Shown here: one piece after another, positions 25,565 to 34,756 of the stretch
Numbering within the stretch: the first letter of the stretch is position 1
How the letters are laid out: every line of letters begins with the position of its first letter
Assembly: GCF_003315075.1 (NCBI RefSeq)
Contig: NZ_QNRJ01000005.1
Span: forward strand, 124,001-188,000
Length of the DNA: 64,000 bases
Reading direction: 5' to 3'
DNA from: Rossellomorea aquimaris
GTDB taxonomy: Bacteria; Bacillota; Bacilli; Bacillales; Bacillaceae_B
Notes under the pieces: model-generated
The model's input: only the letters and a program-made list of their open reading frames with translations
Databases searched by the model: none
What the model was told of the DNA's origin: nothing
Translations under genes and position numbers: made by a program

Positions 25565-26878
25565 ATGAAAGCACTTATATCATTATCGAACAAGATCATG
25601 CAACGCTATCTGCCTGATCCATTTTTATTTGTTGTCATTTTAACACTGGCCGTATTTGGATTCGGTCTTATCTTTACTGATAGTTCAAGCCTCGAGATGG
25701 TTCAGTATTGGGGTAACGGATTCTGGAGCCTTCTTGCCTTTTCCATGCAGATGGTTCTTGTGCTTGTGACGGGGTATGTACTGGCAAGCAGTCCACTGTT
25801 TAAACGTTTCCTTGGTTTCCTTGCCTCATTTGCGAAGTCACCTGGCTCCGCGATTGTCATTGTTACGGTCGTTTCGATGATCGCCAGCTGGATCAACTGG
25901 GGCTTTGGCCTTGTAATCGGGGCATTATTTGCGAAAGAGTTGGCCAAACGGGTGAAAGGTGTCGATTACCGGTTGCTGATTGCCAGTGCTTATTCCGGAT
26001 TTATTGTCTGGCATGCAGGGTTCTCAGGTTCCATCCCTTTATCGATTGCTACAACCGATCATCCATTCCAGGATATGATCGGTATCATCTCGACAAGCGA
26101 GACGATCTTCGCTACGTTCAATGTCCTGATTGTGTTAGCACTATTTATTGTTCTTCCGGTCATCAACAGGATGCTGATGCCGTCTAAAGAAGAAACGGTA
26201 ACCGTAGATCCTGAAATCTTTAATGAAACGGCCGCCACTCTTGAAAAAGAGGCATCAACACCTGCTGAGCGTCTTGAAAACAGTATGGTATTATCGATTA
26301 TTGTTGCCGTTCTCGGGATTGCGTTCCTATTTTCATATTTTGTTCAAAACGGTTTCGCCCTCAATTTAGATATCGTGAACTTTTTATTCTTATTCCTGGG
26401 TATTCTCTTTCACGGGACGCCAAAGCGCTTTCTTGCGGCTGTTCAGGAAGCGATCAAAGGCGCGAGCGGGATTGTCATTCAATTCCCTTTCTACGCAGGA
26501 ATCATGGGAATGATGACGGCATCCGGTCTTGCTGTCGTCATGTCCGAGGCCTTTGTATCGATTTCAAATGATGTGACCTTTTACTTCTTTGCCTTCCTCA
26601 GCGCCGGAATTGTGAACTTCTTTGTTCCTTCCGGGGGTGGACAGTGGGCCGTCCAGGCTCCTATTATGCTTGATGCCGCTCAAACTTTGGATGCTTCAGT
26701 AGCTAAGACCGCAATGGCTGTCGCTTGGGGAGACGCCTGGACAAATCTGATCCAGCCGTTCTGGGCATTGCCTGCCTTAGCGATTGCAGGGTTAAAGGCG
26801 AAGGATATTATGGGCTACTGCGTCATTATCCTTGTCATTAGTGGCGTCGTCATTTCCCTTGGATTACTCTTCTTATAA
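25565..26878 (+). CDS. atoE: Short-chain fatty acid transporter AtoE family
   Basis: 437-aa membrane protein with about 10-12 helices. Family sequence marks are MQRYLPDPFLFVVILTLAVF at the start, SWINWGFGLVIGALFAKELA, and FFVPSGGGQWAVQAPIMLDAA near the C-terminus. E. coli AtoE imports short-chain fatty acids such as acetoacetate and butyrate. No thiolase or CoA-transferase genes are adjacent, so the carried substrate is inferred. GGGGGATG ribosome binding site. Confidence 0.9.
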   Translation: MKALISLSNKIMQRYLPDPFLFVVILTLAVFGFGLIFTDSSSLEMVQYWGNGFWSLLAFSMQMVLVLVTGYVLASSPLFKRFLGFLASFAKSPGSAIVIVTVVSMIASWINWGFGLVIGALFAKELAKRVKGVDYRLLIASAYSGFIVWHAGFSGSIPLSIATTDHPFQDMIGIISTSETIFATFNVLIVLALFIVLPVINRMLMPSKEETVTVDPEIFNETAATLEKEASTPAERLENSMVLSIIVAVLGIAFLFSYFVQNGFALNLDIVNFLFLFLGILFHGTPKRFLAAVQEAIKGASGIVIQFPFYAGIMGMMTASGLAVVMSEAFVSISNDVTFYFFAFLSAGIVNFFVPSGGGQWAVQAPIMLDAAQTLDASVAKTAMAVAWGDAWTNLIQPFWALPALAIAGLKAKDIMGYCVIILVISGVVISLGLLFL

Positions 26879-26885
26879 AAAAACA

Positions 26886-26938
26886 AAAAGTGCCTTATAG
26901 TGTTTCGTCTTTGCCTGAGACTCTCCAGGGCACTTTTG
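26886..26938 (+). terminator. Terminator of atoE (long loop)
   Basis: AAAAGTGCC / GGGCACTTTT arms separated by 33 bases, with A tract upstream and T tract downstream. Confidence 0.65.
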
Positions 26939-26950
26939 TCTTATGACATA

Positions 26951-26983
26951 AAAATAGGCTGACCTCCCGGGAGGAGATCAGCC
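26951..26983 (-). terminator. Terminator of sda
   Basis: On the minus strand GGCTGA-CCTCCCGGGAGG-TCAGCC with one bulge, followed by TATTTTT. Confidence 0.75.
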
Positions 26984-27019
26984 GTTATGTATGACGTTTC
27001 ATTGTTTTTAGTCTGAGTC

Positions 27020-27151
27020 CTATCGAGCGATTTCTCTTCTCTCCAGCTCCCCTTCTAACATCTCAATAAATTCTTCTTCCAATCCTTCTTCCTGTGCTAA
27101 TTGATAGACATTAGCCAATTGCTCTTCCGTAAGTATCGTTAAAGATGTCAT
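27020..27151 (-). CDS. sda: Sda, sporulation histidine kinase inhibitor
   Basis: 43-aa helical hairpin. The sequence LTEEQLANVYQLAQEEGL and EEFIEMLEGELERREI fits Sda (LSDELLxESYxKAxExNL, DFIELIExEIxRRS). In B. subtilis, Sda binds the dimerisation domain of KinA/KinB and blocks sporulation when DNA replication is perturbed. An AGGAG ribosome binding site lies before ATG 27151. A DnaA box, which controls sda in B. subtilis, was not recognised upstream. Confidence 0.85.
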   Translation of the reverse strand: MTSLTILTEEQLANVYQLAQEEGLEEEFIEMLEGELERREIAR

Positions 27152-27317
27152 CGATTACAACTCCTGACTAACCAAGGTATGAATTCTTTATACCCTCTTT
27201 CATACTTCTTAAACCCCATTATCAAAATAATTAATAAATTTTTTAGGTAATAATCCCCCCGAACTTCAAACTTTATTACTTGAAATGAGAGAAATCAAAA
27301 TGTTTTTCAGCTTATAA

Positions 27318-27345
27318 TTGAAATTTTTTAAAATTTTAGTAAAAT
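27318..27345 (+). promoter_or_regulatory. Candidate sigma-A promoter upstream of the YjiH gene
   Basis: TTGAAA, 16 bases, TAAAAT in the AT-rich 27152-27562 gap. If used, it gives a leader of about 210 bases. A half cre-like AGCGCTTTC lies just downstream (27366-27374). No gene was found in this gap. Confidence 0.4.
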
Positions 27346-27562
27346 AGAGAGGTATTGAAAGATAGCGCTTTCTTTTTGTGTACATTCATTTAATTAATCG
27401 ATTATTCGACATTTAATGTTTCACTTTCACACCGTTTGGGAAAAACAGCTAGGTAATGCATCATCTCCCTTATGGGAACTACTTGTTATGGACAAATTTA
27501 TATGTATGCATTAAAATGAATAATGTTTCATTTTCCGTTATAACTACATCTGAGGTGAATTT

Positions 27563-28924
27563 ATGAATCGACAACATCGCTTTACATTAACAAGTCATTT
27601 ACGATTTATCATCCCTTCCCTGTTGGGAATTTTTCTTTTTATGGTTCCGATACCACAGGAAGAAGGGATCACGATACCAATCGCCGTTCTATCAGGGCTA
27701 TTACAGGACTGGATTGGAAGCTATGTACCTGCCATCATGACAGGATTGATCATCCTTACCGTATTAGGTACTTTTATCACAAAGTTCATACGCCCGGCTT
27801 TCATTGAAAAATCTCCGTTTTTCACAAGCCTGTTCGATGTAAGACCTGTTTGGGTTTTTGTCAGAGTACTGGGTGCTGTGTTTGCGATCATGACTCTATT
27901 TAAATTAGGGCCTGAATGGGTCTGGTCAGACGCAACGGGTGGACTTCTATTAAATCCGGATGGACTTCTGGCCATTCTATTTTCTGTATTTTTATTTGCC
28001 GGACTTTTTCTACCTTTATTATTGAATTTCGGTCTACTTGAATTATTCGGTGCTCTCTTAACGAAAGTGATGCGTCCCGTATTTGGTTTGCCCGGACGTT
28101 CTTCCATCGATTGTTTAGCTTCCTGGTTAGGAGACGGAACGATCGGGGTGCTACTGACAAGTAAGCAATATGAAGAAGGGTACTATACGAAGAAGGAAGC
28201 AGCCATCATTGGTACGACATTCTCTGTTGTGTCCATTACCTTCAGTTTAGTCGTCATTTCTGAGGTTGGTCTTGGAAAATACTTCATTCCTTTCTATATA
28301 ACAGTAGCCATTTCAGGAATTATCGCAGCGATCGTGCTGCCACGGATTCCGCCATTATCTCGTAAGCCTGACACGTACTATAATGATCAAGAAGGCAAGA
28401 ACACAATGGAAGTCATTCCAGAAGGCTATAGCCGCGTAGGTTATGGATATGAACAAGCCCTTGTTCAAGCGAAGAATAACAATAGTACTTCTAAGTTTTT
28501 CACTGATGGAATGAAAAATGTGTTGGATATGTGGATGGGGGTTGCACCCATCGTTATGGCGATCGGTACAACGGCACTGATCGTAGCCGAGAATACGAAG
28601 TTCTTCGAATATATCGGTATGCCGCTTATTCCACTACTTGAGCTTCTGCAAATCCCAGAAGCAGCTGAAGCGTCTCAATCGATCCTTGTCGGTTTTGCCG
28701 ATATGTTCCTTCCCGCCATCTTTGGAGCTGGAATTGAAAGTGAACTGACACGCTTTGTGATTGCTTGTTTATCTGTAACGCAATTGATCTACATGTCTGA
28801 GGTTGGGGGATTATTACTAGGTTCTAAGATCCCGGTTGATTTCAAGGACTTAGTGATCATCTTCTTGCAGCGTACATTCTTGACTTTACTTGTCATTGTT
28901 GCAATTGCTCATATGATTTTTTGA
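27563..28924 (+). CDS. YjiH family nucleoside-recognition (Gate) membrane protein
   Basis: 453 aa with about 11 helices and two Gate-domain halves (nucleoside recognition domain). A conserved GDGTIGVLLTSKQYEEGYYTKKEAA block marks the first half, and VGFADMFLPAIFGAGIESELTRF the second. Family members are thought to be transporters; the substrate is unknown. GAGGTG ribosome binding site. Single gene with a terminator. Confidence 0.83.
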   Translation: MNRQHRFTLTSHLRFIIPSLLGIFLFMVPIPQEEGITIPIAVLSGLLQDWIGSYVPAIMTGLIILTVLGTFITKFIRPAFIEKSPFFTSLFDVRPVWVFVRVLGAVFAIMTLFKLGPEWVWSDATGGLLLNPDGLLAILFSVFLFAGLFLPLLLNFGLLELFGALLTKVMRPVFGLPGRSSIDCLASWLGDGTIGVLLTSKQYEEGYYTKKEAAIIGTTFSVVSITFSLVVISEVGLGKYFIPFYITVAISGIIAAIVLPRIPPLSRKPDTYYNDQEGKNTMEVIPEGYSRVGYGYEQALVQAKNNNSTSKFFTDGMKNVLDMWMGVAPIVMAIGTTALIVAENTKFFEYIGMPLIPLLELLQIPEAAEASQSILVGFADMFLPAIFGAGIESELTRFVIACLSVTQLIYMSEVGGLLLGSKIPVDFKDLVIIFLQRTFLTLLVIVAIAHMIF

Positions 28925-28930
28925 TGAAGT

Positions 28931-28966
28931 AAAACCCAGGTTCGATATTGAACCTGGGTTTTTTTG
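28931..28966 (+). terminator. Terminator of the YjiH gene
   Basis: AAACCCAGGTTC / GAACCTGGGTTTTTTT stem-loop. Confidence 0.85.
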
Positions 28967-29250
28967 GTTGTTTTATAGAAAACAGTAGTAATTGATTGCC
29001 ACTTCAGGAGCTCGCTTTCCGCTCGGCCTCCCCACTGACTTTCAATAACTTTTAAAGAAAATGTAAATTTTTGTTTTAGATGAGGGGTAGTGCGAACTAA
29101 ACATTGACCGTTCCTTTCCGCTCCACTCTGTACTTCTTCCTTCATACTGCTTATATGGATGATTAGATGATAAACAAACTATCAAACATACCCTTTATTG
29201 TGTTAATAAACCTTTATTAAACATCAACCTTTTTACAAAACAGTCTTTGA
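28967..29250. other. Intergenic stretch with a possible decayed repeat
   Basis: No gene seen. The stretch near 29005-29045 (GAGCTCGCTTTCCGCTCGGCC) and a second TTTCCGCTCC near 29117 look like a worn copy of the CGCTTTCCGC-type extragenic repeat known in Bacillus. This is recalled and weak. Confidence 0.3.
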
Positions 29251-30588
29251 TTACAAGCCTTCATCTCTTTTTCTAATCTCCATCTTTAATCCACCTTTGG
29301 GTCTTAACGTAACAAGGGGATGACACTCCACCTTCTGACTAATGGGCATCTCGAACGTGAAGCGCTGCACGTATAAAGCAGCAATGATCAAAGCTTCTTG
29401 TAGAGCGAAGTGATTGCCGATACAGACTCTAGGTCCTCCTCCAAATGGAAAGTAGGCATAGGGAGCAACTTTTTTCGATTTGTCCTCTAGGAACCTTTCC
29501 GGGTCAAATGTTAAAGGATTAGGGAAGTATTTCTCATTCCGATGCATCAGATAAGGTGACACAAGGACATTTTCACCTTCTTTGATGAAGTGATTCCCAA
29601 TCATAACATCTTTAACTGCGATTCTTCCAAACATCCAAACGGGAGGATACAAGCGTAGCGTTTCCTGAAGTGCTTGCCGTGTATAATGGAGGTGTGGAAG
29701 ATCGCCACTACTAAGTTCATCCTTCCCCACCACTCTATCGACTTCTTCATAGACTTGTTTTTTCACTTCCTTATCGCACTCAAGTGCATAGAAGAACCAA
29801 GAAAGGAGATTCGCTGTCGTTTCATGGCCAGCCACAAAGATGGTCATCACTTCGTCCATCAGCTGGTTTCTGGACATACCATTGCCTTCCTCATCCCGGG
29901 CATGAAGTAAGGCGTGAAGCAAATCCTCTTTCTCATCCTGATGATACTCTTTTTGATGGATGATCTCCTCAACGACCCTCTTTAATTCTTGAGTGGACGT
30001 CTTATATTGCTTCACCTCAGCAGTCGGCCAGGACAGTGGGGGCTTAAGAAATGACCGAATCCGTTTTGTAGCGGTCTCCATAATGGTTTCAAGGTGAACA
30101 CCAACTTTCTGATGACCTTCTTTAACATCCATATTAAACATGGTTTTCGTAATGACCGCCAGTGTAACCTCCATCATATCCTTGGAAATGTCCCGGGAAC
30201 AGTTTATCTCCCAGTCCTCCATCATAGAAGACGCAGACTCGATCATTTCACTCATATACCGCTGAATATGACGGGGTGTAAAATAAGGCTGAATCGTTTT
30301 TCTCTGTTTTGTATGTAGCGGAGACTCACTCGTCACAAGTCCTTCTCCAATCAGCAGGGACAGTTCTCTAAATTGCTTTGATTTTTGAAAGGAATCTGAC
30401 TGAGTGACGAGTACCTCTTTCACCAGTGCAGGGCACATGAGTAAATGAACGGTTCGATTGGCAAAACGAAATTGAACTTTCTCATCGTCTTTCCCTGCCA
30501 TCTTTTCTAAAAACAGGAGTGGATCCTTCCGGAATTGTTCTAACTGCCCTAATGGATGAAAGGAATGGAGGACGGTTGGTTTTGGCAT
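29251..30588 (-). CDS. Cytochrome P450
   Basis: 445-aa soluble monooxygenase. The I-helix oxygen-binding motif AGHETTANLL, the K-helix ExxR (ETLRLYPPVW), the PERF motif and the heme-ligand loop FPFGGGPRVCIG are all intact. There is no fused reductase, so it needs external redox partners, none of which is adjacent. The ETLRLYPP form is typical of fatty-acid or terpenoid-acting P450s, but the substrate is not predictable. Confidence 0.93.
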   Translation of the reverse strand: MPKPTVLHSFHPLGQLEQFRKDPLLFLEKMAGKDDEKVQFRFANRTVHLLMCPALVKEVLVTQSDSFQKSKQFRELSLLIGEGLVTSESPLHTKQRKTIQPYFTPRHIQRYMSEMIESASSMMEDWEINCSRDISKDMMEVTLAVITKTMFNMDVKEGHQKVGVHLETIMETATKRIRSFLKPPLSWPTAEVKQYKTSTQELKRVVEEIIHQKEYHQDEKEDLLHALLHARDEEGNGMSRNQLMDEVMTIFVAGHETTANLLSWFFYALECDKEVKKQVYEEVDRVVGKDELSSGDLPHLHYTRQALQETLRLYPPVWMFGRIAVKDVMIGNHFIKEGENVLVSPYLMHRNEKYFPNPLTFDPERFLEDKSKKVAPYAYFPFGGGPRVCIGNHFALQEALIIAALYVQRFTFEMPISQKVECHPLVTLRPKGGLKMEIRKRDEGL

Positions 30589-30752
30589 GAATTCACATCT
30601 CCTTTATGGCTTCTATTAATAGAAACCTGCATAAACGCTCCTTTCATCTTATTCAAGCACATTCTTATTCATTAACCCTTTTTCACCTAGCCCCTCAACC
30701 GCTCCAACCTAAGGTTCCTAAAGTCTTCAGAATATTGCCGTATACATAGGTA

Positions 30753-30779
30753 AAGGCTGCTTCGCAATGAGGCAGCCTT
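30753..30779 (-). terminator. Hairpin after the histidine kinase gene
   Basis: AAGGCTGC / GCAGCCTT stem with an 11-base loop and only a weak T tract. Confidence 0.45.
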
Positions 30780-30784
30780 GGATT

Positions 30785-32068
30785 TTATTTGTGTTTTACC
30801 GGTAGGGTTACTTCTACTTTTGTTCCTTTGTTTACTTCTGATTCAATGAGTATAGACCCTTTATGGTCTTCAATGATTTTTTGACTAATGGTCAGCCCGA
30901 GTCCCATTCCTTTTTCTTTCAAGGTGAAGAACGGCTCTCCCAGTCTCTTTAATCGATCAGGCGGTATTCCCACCCCTTGATCTTGAATGGAGATGATGAA
31001 TTTTTCGTTCAGAACGTTCCAGTTGACGCGGATTTCTCCTTCGTCCATCGATTCGATTGCATTTTTTATAATATTAATAAAGACCTGTACGCATTGATTC
31101 TTATCTCCAAATACGTGAATCGAGGATGATGGTCCTTGAACTTTTAATGTGATCCCTTTGAGGATTGCTTCATGCTCCATTACCTTGATCACATAGTGTA
31201 ACACCTCATTCATATCAAAGACCTGGTATTCCCTCATTTGAGGTTTTGATAAAATGAGTAGCTCTCCTACAATTTGGTTGATTCGATCCATCTCGGAGGA
31301 CATGACGTTGAGATAATTTTCGGATACATGCTCATTCTCTTCAAGCAGTTGAATGAAGCCCTTGATGCTCGTTAGGGGATTACGGATCTCATGGGCGATT
31401 CCCGCCGCAAGCTCCCCGACTACCGATAATTTCTCTTTTCTTAATAGCATTTCTTCAGCTATTTTCTGCTGAGAGATATCCCGGCCGATGATGACTAATC
31501 CCTTTCTTGTCTGATTCGAATGAAATAACGGGACTTTTATGACATCAAAGGTCTTGTATTCACCGTTTGGAAGGTAGAATCCTTCTTCGCATCTCGTTAC
31601 CTTTTCAGCTTTCCAAGATTGTTCATCGGAGTCCACACAGTAGTCGAAGGCGTCTTTAAAAAAGGGAACCAGCTCTCCCAATTCCCTGTCAGTCTTCCCT
31701 ACATAATCAATTCGTTCAAGGTTATACAGTTTTCGGCCAAATTGATTGACCTTTAACCAGCGGCCCTGTCCATCCTTAAAGCACACAAAATCCGGCAGTG
31801 AATGGAGAAGGGTGGACAGCTGATTTTCTTCTTCCAGCAATTTTCGATGCTCTGCCAGAAAGGTTTTCCCTTTTATTAATAAGTGTGCCAGGACCGTTAC
31901 CCCTGCAATGGTTACCAGAAGGGCAGCGATTACGTTCCATGGCTTATCAATGAAGAGTAAAACGATGAACTGTAAGACAAATAGAGCCATGAGGATCATG
32001 ATCTTGTTGTAAAATGTATGTTTTATCATATGATTCATTTTCTCCATCATCCAAGCCACCCGCCCCAC
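30785..32068 (-). CDS. PAS-containing sensor histidine kinase (orphan)
   Basis: Up to 427 aa: two transmembrane helices (about 22-40 and 44-64), a PAS domain (about 85-205), the HisKA box GIAHEIRNPLTSIKGFIQLL with the phospho-accepting His, and a HATPase domain with the N box NIIKNAIESM, DQGVGIP and GMGLGLTIS. The HisKA sequence resembles sporulation kinases (KinB/D/E group) that feed Spo0F. No response regulator lies nearby. The GTG at 32068 is one of several possible starts (ATG codons at residues 7, 8, 11, 14). It follows 15 bp after the membrane protein pair upstream and is probably cotranscribed. Confidence 0.85.
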   Translation of the reverse strand: MGRVAWMMEKMNHMIKHTFYNKIMILMALFVLQFIVLLFIDKPWNVIAALLVTIAGVTVLAHLLIKGKTFLAEHRKLLEEENQLSTLLHSLPDFVCFKDGQGRWLKVNQFGRKLYNLERIDYVGKTDRELGELVPFFKDAFDYCVDSDEQSWKAEKVTRCEEGFYLPNGEYKTFDVIKVPLFHSNQTRKGLVIIGRDISQQKIAEEMLLRKEKLSVVGELAAGIAHEIRNPLTSIKGFIQLLEENEHVSENYLNVMSSEMDRINQIVGELLILSKPQMREYQVFDMNEVLHYVIKVMEHEAILKGITLKVQGPSSSIHVFGDKNQCVQVFINIIKNAIESMDEGEIRVNWNVLNEKFIISIQDQGVGIPPDRLKRLGEPFFTLKEKGMGLGLTISQKIIEDHKGSILIESEVNKGTKVEVTLPVKHK

Positions 32069-32083
32069 TCATACTTTTATTGG

Positions 32084-33298
32084 TTAAAATAAGTTAAATA
32101 TATATGGACCGATTGAAGTTATATAGAACAAAATATAGATTCCCATGAAGTAAAAGGCACCTGCAAAGGATCCCCAATCAGGGTCCCGTCCTATTTTCCA
32201 AATCACCCAAGTGATCACACTAATCAACAATAATAGTGCGTATCCGCTTCCCGGAAACACGAAATACTCCGGTGCCACTTGATAAAAATATGCGTTCATT
32301 GCATTGCTGGTGTAGCTGATCGGCATCAGCATAAAAATGATGATCGATGCATATTCAGCCCAGCTGATCCCGTCTTTTTCAAACGCATTTGGTCTGAAAA
32401 TATATAGTAAGATTAATAGAAAGAGTGATGGAAGCACCCAGTAAAAGGATGTCAATACCGTCACCAAGCTGCTGAACATCATGAGAACGCCGTTGTTCAG
32501 TGCCTCTTTCACTGATCTTTTCGACCAGTTTGTACTTTCTGAAACGACTTGATCGTTCTGAGATGCCCCGTATAGTTCATATGTACCACCATCATAATTA
32601 AACCAAACCAGTGCTTCGTCTGTTAATTGTACAGGTGAATAGGTGACATGCTTGGTCGTACTAAGAGGAGAGCCCTCCAGAATCCCCTGATCTTGAAAAG
32701 GAGCCGCATACAGGCTCATCGCACTGTTATCACCAATACGCTGTCCTTCTGAAGTGAACACCACGGATTCTTTCCCATCAACGTTTACAAACTGTACCCC
32801 ACCGGCATTCGCCAGCTTTTCCCCGGTATCTTTATTGACGAATTCAACTTTACTCCCGGTTAAAATCGATGATCCTACTTCCTGTAATGGAACCTGCACC
32901 TTGTATGTACTGTAGGAAAGCGTGCCTTGTGTGCGTGATTTCTCATTGTATAGTAAGGTGAGCTTCTCGTCTGTTACTTTAAACGTTAAACCATCCACCT
33001 TTTTATTCGGTGCTGTATTCACTAGTAAAAAAGGCTTCTCACTGACTACACGGTTTTCATTCATATAGTAGACGAAATCATGAGTATCATCTTGTAACAC
33101 TTGAATGACAGCTTTTCCGTTATCTCCTACGTGGACATCAGAGATTTCAGAAGGAAACGTGTAGACTTCCCTGGATGAACCTTCTTGCACATTATATTCA
33201 TATAGTTGTTCGTTACTCCAATAATAGATATCGTTTGCGCTCACTCCGAGACCCGTGATCTCTTTCGACAGGATTTGATCCTTACTGTCCTGGGTCAA
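32084..33298 (-). CDS. Membrane protein, C-terminal part of a probable split gene
   Basis: 404 aa: about 240 residues of beta-rich, propeller-like extracellular sequence (for example LGVSANDIYYWSNEQLYEYN), then five hydrophobic helices. It opens with a TTG that overlaps the stop of the upstream ORF in the sequence TTTGA. It has no signal sequence of its own, and the upstream fragment supplies one, so the two look like one protein of about 515 aa broken by a frameshift. The family is not recognised. It precedes the histidine kinase and may be its partner sensor; this is inference. Confidence 0.65.
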   Translation of the reverse strand: MTQDSKDQILSKEITGLGVSANDIYYWSNEQLYEYNVQEGSSREVYTFPSEISDVHVGDNGKAVIQVLQDDTHDFVYYMNENRVVSEKPFLLVNTAPNKKVDGLTFKVTDEKLTLLYNEKSRTQGTLSYSTYKVQVPLQEVGSSILTGSKVEFVNKDTGEKLANAGGVQFVNVDGKESVVFTSEGQRIGDNSAMSLYAAPFQDQGILEGSPLSTTKHVTYSPVQLTDEALVWFNYDGGTYELYGASQNDQVVSESTNWSKRSVKEALNNGVLMMFSSLVTVLTSFYWVLPSLFLLILLYIFRPNAFEKDGISWAEYASIIIFMLMPISYTSNAMNAYFYQVAPEYFVFPGSGYALLLLISVITWVIWKIGRDPDWGSFAGAFYFMGIYILFYITSIGPYIFNLF

Positions 33299-33633
33299 AC
33301 TAAATTTCCAGCTTTATAGTAGATGAACTCGTTGCCATCGGTCCAAAATGGATAGCCTCTGGTAATCTTGGTATCAATGACTCTTTCATCTGCTACACTC
33401 ATTTCATCATTGATGGTAAACGCATGGATCTTCCCTTTACTTGAGAGGTATAGTTCCCCATTGTTTTGAAACACCTGAGGTCTCTCTTTTGATGTGAAGT
33501 CTAATGGGAGTGAACGGCTCCAGTTCGGCTGAGGTAATTCCTTCACTAACAACAGCTGGTGAAAGAATAAGGCAGCGATGAATAGAAGCATGATTCCTAT
33601 AGGTATCCCAAATACTTTCAATTTTTCTCTCAT
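33295..33633 (-). CDS. Membrane protein, N-terminal part of the same probable split gene
   Basis: 112 aa: a signal-anchor helix (about 10-28) followed by beta-rich sequence ending ...EFIYYKAGNLV at a TGA. The following ORF continues the same style of sequence in another frame without a plausible own start. Start ATG 33633 with GGGGGATTCAG upstream. A true frameshift, a programmed coupling, or a sequencing error are all possible. Confidence 0.6.
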   Translation of the reverse strand: MREKLKVFGIPIGIMLLFIAALFFHQLLLVKELPQPNWSRSLPLDFTSKERPQVFQNNGELYLSSKGKIHAFTINDEMSVADERVIDTKITRGYPFWTDGNEFIYYKAGNLV

Positions 33634-33804
33634 CTGAATCCCCCTTATGTAAAATCCTTAGACTTCTGAATTTTAGCATAATTTATATAGGTTATCACCA
33701 ATTTTTTCCACAAAAAGGGGCTTGATCTCAATTATTGTTAGTGTTTCAAGTATAACATTTCCCTTCCAATTTACTATCAATTATTGTCATATTTTGTCGT
33801 ATTT

Positions 33805-33839
33805 TAAAATAAAAGCTTTTAAACAATAAGCTTTTTTCA
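33805..33839. terminator. Hairpin with T tract in the AT-rich gap
   Basis: AAAAGCTT ... AAGCTTTTTT arms near 33809-33835. It could end the minus-strand nucleosidase gene or be chance in AT-rich DNA. Confidence 0.4.
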
Positions 33840-33900
33840 CTGGGATGAGGATGAGTACTAGTATGAATAAAAATATATCTCAAATGGTCTACCTATTTAT

Positions 33901-34572
33901 TTATATAAATCTTTTTAAATATTCGCCAAATATTTTGTTCATCACTTTGGGTGTGTTTTCTAAATAAACATTGATTTGTTCAATGTTGGATTCGAATTTA
34001 TCAGAGTTTCTTTCATCTGTTGCAAAATCAGATATTCCTTTAATAATAATACATTCAACATCATTCTTCTTACAGATATAAGCAATGGCACCCGCTTCTG
34101 TATCGGCTATTGTTATTTCGTTTTCTTTAAGTTCTACATAGTCCTTCCACATCACTACGGCTTTATCAGCGGTGCCAATTGTTCCGGTATAAAAATCATT
34201 TCCATATTTTGATAGATCAATATCGACTATGAAGGATTGTTTAATAAGAGGCTCGATTTCTTTTACTGTGCAATCATATTGAACGGCTTTATCGGGTACA
34301 AAAATATCCAAATTACTGAACGTATCATCTATTCCTGCACAGGTTCCAGCAACGATTACTTTCGTTAAATGAAATGTAGAAATCATATACTGATTACCGC
34401 CAACGCCATTTACTTTTCTTACACCGGTACTATAAAAAACAAGTTCAGTATCATGAATGGTTCTTATGAAATACTCTCCATAAGGATAATCCAAACGTTC
34501 ATTATCTTTTATGCCGAAGTATTCCAATGTCGCTTCATATTCCCACTGTGTTGCTATACTTATTCCTATCAT
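33901..34572 (-). CDS. 5'-methylthioadenosine/SAH nucleosidase-like protein
   Basis: 223-aa protein of the PNP/UDP phosphorylase fold. A GTCAGI loop binds the ribose/phosphate side, and TEAGAIAYICKKND with IIKGISDFA supplies the usual Glu and the catalytic Asp. Closest in layout to MTA/SAH nucleosidases (MtnN), but divergent, and MtnN normally lies near other genes in Bacillus. The gene and flanks (about 33.65-34.7 kb) are visibly more AT-rich than their neighbours, with AT-ending codons such as AAA, ATA and TTA, suggesting transfer. Confidence 0.7.
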   Translation of the reverse strand: MIGISIATQWEYEATLEYFGIKDNERLDYPYGEYFIRTIHDTELVFYSTGVRKVNGVGGNQYMISTFHLTKVIVAGTCAGIDDTFSNLDIFVPDKAVQYDCTVKEIEPLIKQSFIVDIDLSKYGNDFYTGTIGTADKAVVMWKDYVELKENEITIADTEAGAIAYICKKNDVECIIIKGISDFATDERNSDKFESNIEQINVYLENTPKVMNKIFGEYLKRFI

Positions 34573-34711
34573 CGACTTATCACCCTACAAATATAATTTG
34601 TCACTATTGAATGTCTATACACGGTCTGAATTTCATTTTACCACTATCCTTCTTTACTTTAGAAAAACAATCTCTTCTAAGGTGAGTAGAGATTGAACTT
34701 CTTTCAGGAAT

Positions 34712-34749
34712 AAAAAAAGACCCCTAAGAAACCATTGTTTTTAGGGATC
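34712..34749 (-). terminator. Terminator of the kbl-tdh operon
   Basis: On the minus strand GATCCCTAA ... TTAGGGGTC is followed by seven T. Confidence 0.8.
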
Positions 34750-34756
34750 AATCTGC

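Noticed and set aside
26886..26938. Sequence resembling the 3' end of a glycine riboswitch (CTCAGGCAAAGAC on the minus strand)
   Set aside because: The rest of the aptamer is missing and no gene on that strand follows; best explained as a long-loop terminator of atoE.
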